A stretch of 64,000 nucleotides of DNA from Arsenophonus sp052174135 (GTDB lineage Bacteria > Pseudomonadota > Gammaproteobacteria > Enterobacterales > Enterobacteriaceae): the NCBI GenBank assembly GCA_052174135.1, contig JBQMRZ010000027.1:186001-250000 (forward strand), given 5' to 3'. How positions within the stretch are numbered: position 1 is the stretch's first letter; every line of letters begins with the position of its first letter. Below, in pieces: positions 61,166 to 64,000 of the stretch. The notes beneath the pieces were generated by a model. The model saw only the letters and a program-made list of their open reading frames with translations, was not told where the DNA came from and searched no databases. Position numbers and translations under genes: made by a program.

Positions 61166-62521
61166 TCACCAACGCTCTTTTAATAAGTTTGGTTGAATTC
61201 CTTTAATTAAACTTAGATTTGAAAAATTTTGTTGACTAATACCAGTTTCAAATTCAGAACGAAAATATTTAATAGCGCTTTGCAAAGGCTCTACTGCAGC
61301 CGGCGCGTGAGCACAAAAAGTTTTACCTAATCCAAGAGATCGACAAAGTTGTTCTAATATTTCAATATCACCTGGTTGCCCATTACCAGATTCTAATGCT
61401 TCAAGAATTTTTACACTCCAAGGTAAGCCATCACGACATGGAGTACACCATCCACATGATTCACGTGAAAAAAAATACTCTAAATTACAAACTAAGGAAA
61501 TCATATTAATTTTATTATCTACTGCTATAGCTAATGCTGTACCTAAACGACTACCTACTTTAGCCATACTATCGAAATCCATTGCTATATCAAGATGTCT
61601 TTCGGTTAAAAAATCAGTACCTGCACCACCTGGTTGCCATGCTTTAAGTGTCAAACCTTCACGCATTCCACCTGCATAATCTTCTAGTATTTCGCGAGCA
61701 GTTGTACCAAAAGGTAACTCCCACAGCCCTGGATTATTAACTCGGCCAGAAAAGCCCATTAATTTTGTTCCAGCGTCTTTACTTTTACTACCGCTAAGTC
61801 CTAAATACCACTCTTTTCCATGTTCAATAATTGCAGGTAAATTGCAAAGTGTCTCAACATTATTAACACAAGTTGGTTTACCCCAAACACCAGATGTTGC
61901 TGGAAAAGGGGGTTTTGAACGTGGATTTGCTCGGCGTCCTTCAAGGGAGTTAATTAATGCTGTTTCTTCACCACAAATATAACGACCAGCACCAGTATGT
62001 ATAAAAATTTCAAAATTAAAATCAGTACCAAGAATATTTTTACCTAATAAATTAACTGATTTTGCTTCCTCAATTGCTTTACGCAAATATTTAGCTGCTT
62101 CAATATACTCACCGCGTAAAAAAATATATCCACGATATGCTTTTAATGCAAAACCTCCAATTAACATTCCATCGATCAATAAATGAGGTATTTGTTCCAT
62201 TAAAAAACGATCTTTAAAGGTTCCAGGTTCCATTTCATCCGCATTACATAGTAAATAGCGATTATTTATGTTATTGTTTTTTGGCATTAAACTCCATTTA
62301 AGACCGGTAGAAAAACCAGCACCACCACGACCTTTAAGGCCAGCATCTTTAACTAACGTAATAATTTGATCCGGTGATATATTTTTTATAGCAGTTTTAA
62401 ACCCTAGATAACCATTTTTACTTAAATACTCATTTAACCAAATAGGTTTTTGATCTTCACGTAATCGCCAAGTTAATGGATGAGTCTCAGGACTACTGAT
62501 AATTTTTCGACATATTGTCAT
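61166..62521 (-). CDS. nuoF: NADH-quinone oxidoreductase subunit F
   Basis: NADH-oxidising subunit with FMN and 4Fe-4S cluster N3. The FMN/NADH glycine-rich motif is GLKGRGGAGFSTGLKW (about 61-76), with NADEMEPGTFKDR, YICGEETALINSLEG and the cluster Cys in ESCGWCTPCRDG and KTFCAHAP (about 355-405). Length 451 aa (E. coli 445). The start overlaps the nuoE stop by 4 nt (ATGA). Confidence 0.97.
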   Translation of the reverse strand: MTICRKIISSPETHPLTWRLREDQKPIWLNEYLSKNGYLGFKTAIKNISPDQIITLVKDAGLKGRGGAGFSTGLKWSLMPKNNNINNRYLLCNADEMEPGTFKDRFLMEQIPHLLIDGMLIGGFALKAYRGYIFLRGEYIEAAKYLRKAIEEAKSVNLLGKNILGTDFNFEIFIHTGAGRYICGEETALINSLEGRRANPRSKPPFPATSGVWGKPTCVNNVETLCNLPAIIEHGKEWYLGLSGSKSKDAGTKLMGFSGRVNNPGLWELPFGTTAREILEDYAGGMREGLTLKAWQPGGAGTDFLTERHLDIAMDFDSMAKVGSRLGTALAIAVDNKINMISLVCNLEYFFSRESCGWCTPCRDGLPWSVKILEALESGNGQPGDIEILEQLCRSLGLGKTFCAHAPAAVEPLQSAIKYFRSEFETGISQQNFSNLSLIKGIQPNLLKERW

Positions 62522-63066
62522 TGATATCGCTCCAATAGCTGTTGAATGTTAGATGCATTTACATAACTATGGGTATCTTCATCAATCATTATAGTGGGAC
62601 TTTTATGACAGTTGCCAAGACAACAAGTTGGTAATAAAGTAAAGCAGCCATCTTCTGTTGTTTTTCCTGGTTCAATATTCAATAATTTAATAATTTCAAC
62701 TTCAACATCTTGATAACCAGTAATATAACAAACTATACTATCACAATAACGAATAATATGGCGACCAACAGGTTGACGATAAATTTGACTATAGAAAGTT
62801 GCTACACCCTCTACATCACTAGCAGAAATACCTAACAGATCAGAAATTGCATAAATAGCACCATCTTCTATCCAACCGCGTTTTTTTTGTACAATCTTTA
62901 ACGCTTCAATTGAAGCGGATCTAGGATCTTCATAGTGTTTTTTTTCTTGATTAATCTTTTTACGTTCTTTTCCCGTCAAAACGAATTTATATTTTGTATG
63001 AGATTTCAAAGCTTTATTAGAACAAAACTGTTTCTGTTTTTGATTTGAATTAAAATTATCTTGCAT
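62518..63066 (-). CDS. nuoE: NADH-quinone oxidoreductase subunit E
   Basis: Thioredoxin-like subunit carrying the 2Fe-2S cluster N1a. Ligands are visible as Cys-x4-Cys in RYCDSIVC and Cys-x3-Cys in TCCLGNC. The core from HYEDPRSASIEALKIVQKKRGW to LLERYQ follows E. coli closely. The N-terminus is about 16 residues longer than E. coli (182 against 166) and rich in Gln, Asn and Lys; no closer internal start is better supported. It begins 2 nt after the nuoCD stop and overlaps nuoF. Confidence 0.96.
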   Translation of the reverse strand: MQDNFNSNQKQKQFCSNKALKSHTKYKFVLTGKERKKINQEKKHYEDPRSASIEALKIVQKKRGWIEDGAIYAISDLLGISASDVEGVATFYSQIYRQPVGRHIIRYCDSIVCYITGYQDVEVEIIKLLNIEPGKTTEDGCFTLLPTCCLGNCHKSPTIMIDEDTHSYVNASNIQQLLERYQ

Positions 63067-63068
63067 TA

Positions 63069-64000
63069 TTAACGATCCACATCTGACATAACAAAATCAA
63101 TACTACCAAGATAAACAATAAGATCAGAAACTAAACTACCTCTAATTACAGCAGGAATTTGTTGTAAATGTGCAAAACTTGGTGTACGAACGCGTGTGCG
63201 ATAGCTCATGGTATTACCATCACTTATTAAATAATAACTATTGATACCTTTTGTTGCTTCAATCATTTGAAAACCCTCATTTGCAGGTATAACGGGACCC
63301 CATGAAATTTGTAAAAAATGATTAATCATAGTTTCAATATGTTGTAAAGTTCGTTCTTTTGGTGGCGGAGTCGTTAGTGGATGATCAGCTTTAAATGGTC
63401 CTTCAGGCATATTATTTAAGCATTGCTTAAGAATATGTAAACTTTGCCTTAATTCTTCTACTTTTAATATCACTCGATCATAACAATCTCCATTGTTCCC
63501 AACAGGAACCTCAAATTCAAAATTTTCATAACCTGAATATGGTCGATATTTACGAATGTCGAAATTAAGACCTGTGGCTCGTAATCCAGCTCCAGTAACT
63601 CCCCAGTCTAATGCTTCTTTAGTAGTATAAGATGCTACACCGACTGAACGACCTTTAAGGATACTATTTTGTAATGCTAATTTTACATAGGAGTCCAAAC
63701 GTTTTGGCATCCAATTAAGAAATTTTTGTAACAATTTCTGCCAACCATGTGGTAAATCATCAGCAAGACCACCAATTCGAAACCAAGCTGGATGCATACG
63801 GAAACCAGTAATTGCTTCAATAATATCATATATTTTCTGGCGATCTGTAAAAGCAAGAAAAACAGGTGTCATTGCGCCGACATCCTGAATGAAAGTGCTA
63901 ATATAGAGTAAATGGCTATTAATACGAAATAATTCTGACAACATGACGCGAATAGTCTTAACTCGATCGGGCACATCAATTCCTGCTAATTTTTCCACTG
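63069..64000 (-). CDS. nuoC: NADH-quinone oxidoreductase subunit CD, 3' part (cut by window edge)
   Basis: C-terminal part (about 310 residues) of the fused NuoCD protein, the quinone-proximal peripheral-arm subunit. The reading frame stays open to the right edge, so the 5' end lies outside. Motifs of the D (49-kDa) domain include RVMLSELFRINSHLLY, QDVGAMTPVF, ALQNSILKGRSVGVA, GLRATGLNFDIRKYRPYSGY, DHPLTTPPPKERTLQHIE and the terminal RGSLVSDLIVYLGSIDFVMSDVDR. The GTG at 63998 is internal. That C and D are fused is known for Enterobacterales but cannot be seen here. Confidence 0.93.
   Translation of the reverse strand, partial: VEKLAGIDVPDRVKTIRVMLSELFRINSHLLYISTFIQDVGAMTPVFLAFTDRQKIYDIIEAITGFRMHPAWFRIGGLADDLPHGWQKLLQKFLNWMPKRLDSYVKLALQNSILKGRSVGVASYTTKEALDWGVTGAGLRATGLNFDIRKYRPYSGYENFEFEVPVGNNGDCYDRVILKVEELRQSLHILKQCLNNMPEGPFKADHPLTTPPPKERTLQHIETMINHFLQISWGPVIPANEGFQMIEATKGINSYYLISDGNTMSYRTRVRTPSFAHLQQIPAVIRGSLVSDLIVYLGSIDFVMSDVDR

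Noticed and set aside
1..64000. Mobile elements, prophage, CRISPR array or replication origin
   Set aside because: No transposase or integrase frame, no regularly spaced direct repeats, and no dnaA/mnmG context with DnaA boxes were found.

Overview
The window is one strongly AT-rich stretch of a gamma-proteobacterial chromosome. Every intact protein reads as an Enterobacterales orthologue and many gene strings keep the E. coli order: rluC/rne divergent, yceD-rpmF-plsX-fabHDG-acpP-(fabF)-pabC-mltG-tmk-holB-tatD-hinT-(ycfL)-lpoB, mfd divergent from lolCDE, gyrA divergent from ubiG, and nuoCD to nuoN. Genes are separated by kilobases of A/T-dominated sequence with no long reading frames, and several orthologues survive only as eroded remnants. 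This is the pattern of a host-restricted insect or leech symbiont undergoing genome reduction but not yet compacted. The Arsenophonus/Providencia side of the order is a guess; the genus cannot be fixed from the sequence alone.

Layout. 1-8865: non-coding except nfo (endonuclease IV, minus strand). 8866-11779: plaP (putrescine importer) and sbcB (exonuclease I), convergent. 11780-13856: non-coding with strong hairpins. 13857-17872: rne (shortened tail) and rluC, divergent around a structured leader. 17873-24997: yceD remnant, rpmF, plsX remnant, fabH-fabD-fabG-acpP, a gap where fabF should be, pabC remnant. 24998-29590: mltG-tmk-holB-tatD-hinT-lpoB, closed by a 52-bp perfect palindrome. 29591-31766: non-coding. 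31767-38562: mfd facing away from lolC-lolD-lolE. 38563-43461: a short piece matching the CobB leader, one tRNA-Ser(UGA), otherwise non-coding. 43462-46971: gyrA and ubiG, divergent. 46972-51104: non-coding. 51105-64000: nuoN, M, L, K, J, I, H, G, F, E and the 3' part of nuoCD, all on the minus strand, running off the right edge.

Together the genes give type II fatty acid synthesis (FabH, FabD, FabG, ACP), outer-membrane lipoprotein sorting (LolCDE), peptidoglycan assembly (MltG, LpoB), DNA replication and topology (HolB, Tmk, GyrA), repair (Nfo, SbcB, Mfd), RNA decay (Rne), ribosome function (RpmF, RluC, tRNA-Ser), ubiquinone synthesis (UbiG) and proton-pumping NADH dehydrogenase (Nuo). Ubiquinone and complex I point to an aerobic respiring symbiont with its own envelope. 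PlaP suggests polyamine uptake from the host. Losses visible here are plsX, pabC, yceD, probably fabF, and most of cobB.

I found no new gene system, mobile element, prophage or CRISPR array. The noteworthy signals are gene ghosts that can still be read, RNA structures conserved against AT drift (acpP leader, rne leader), unusually long perfect inverted repeats (downstream of lpoB, upstream of sbcB, inside lolE and nfo), and protein-level oddities (an 8-residue insertion in ACP, a shortened RNase E, altered GyrA box and tail, two missing His in NuoM). Comparisons with E. coli are from memory of its protein and leader sequences, without a database search.
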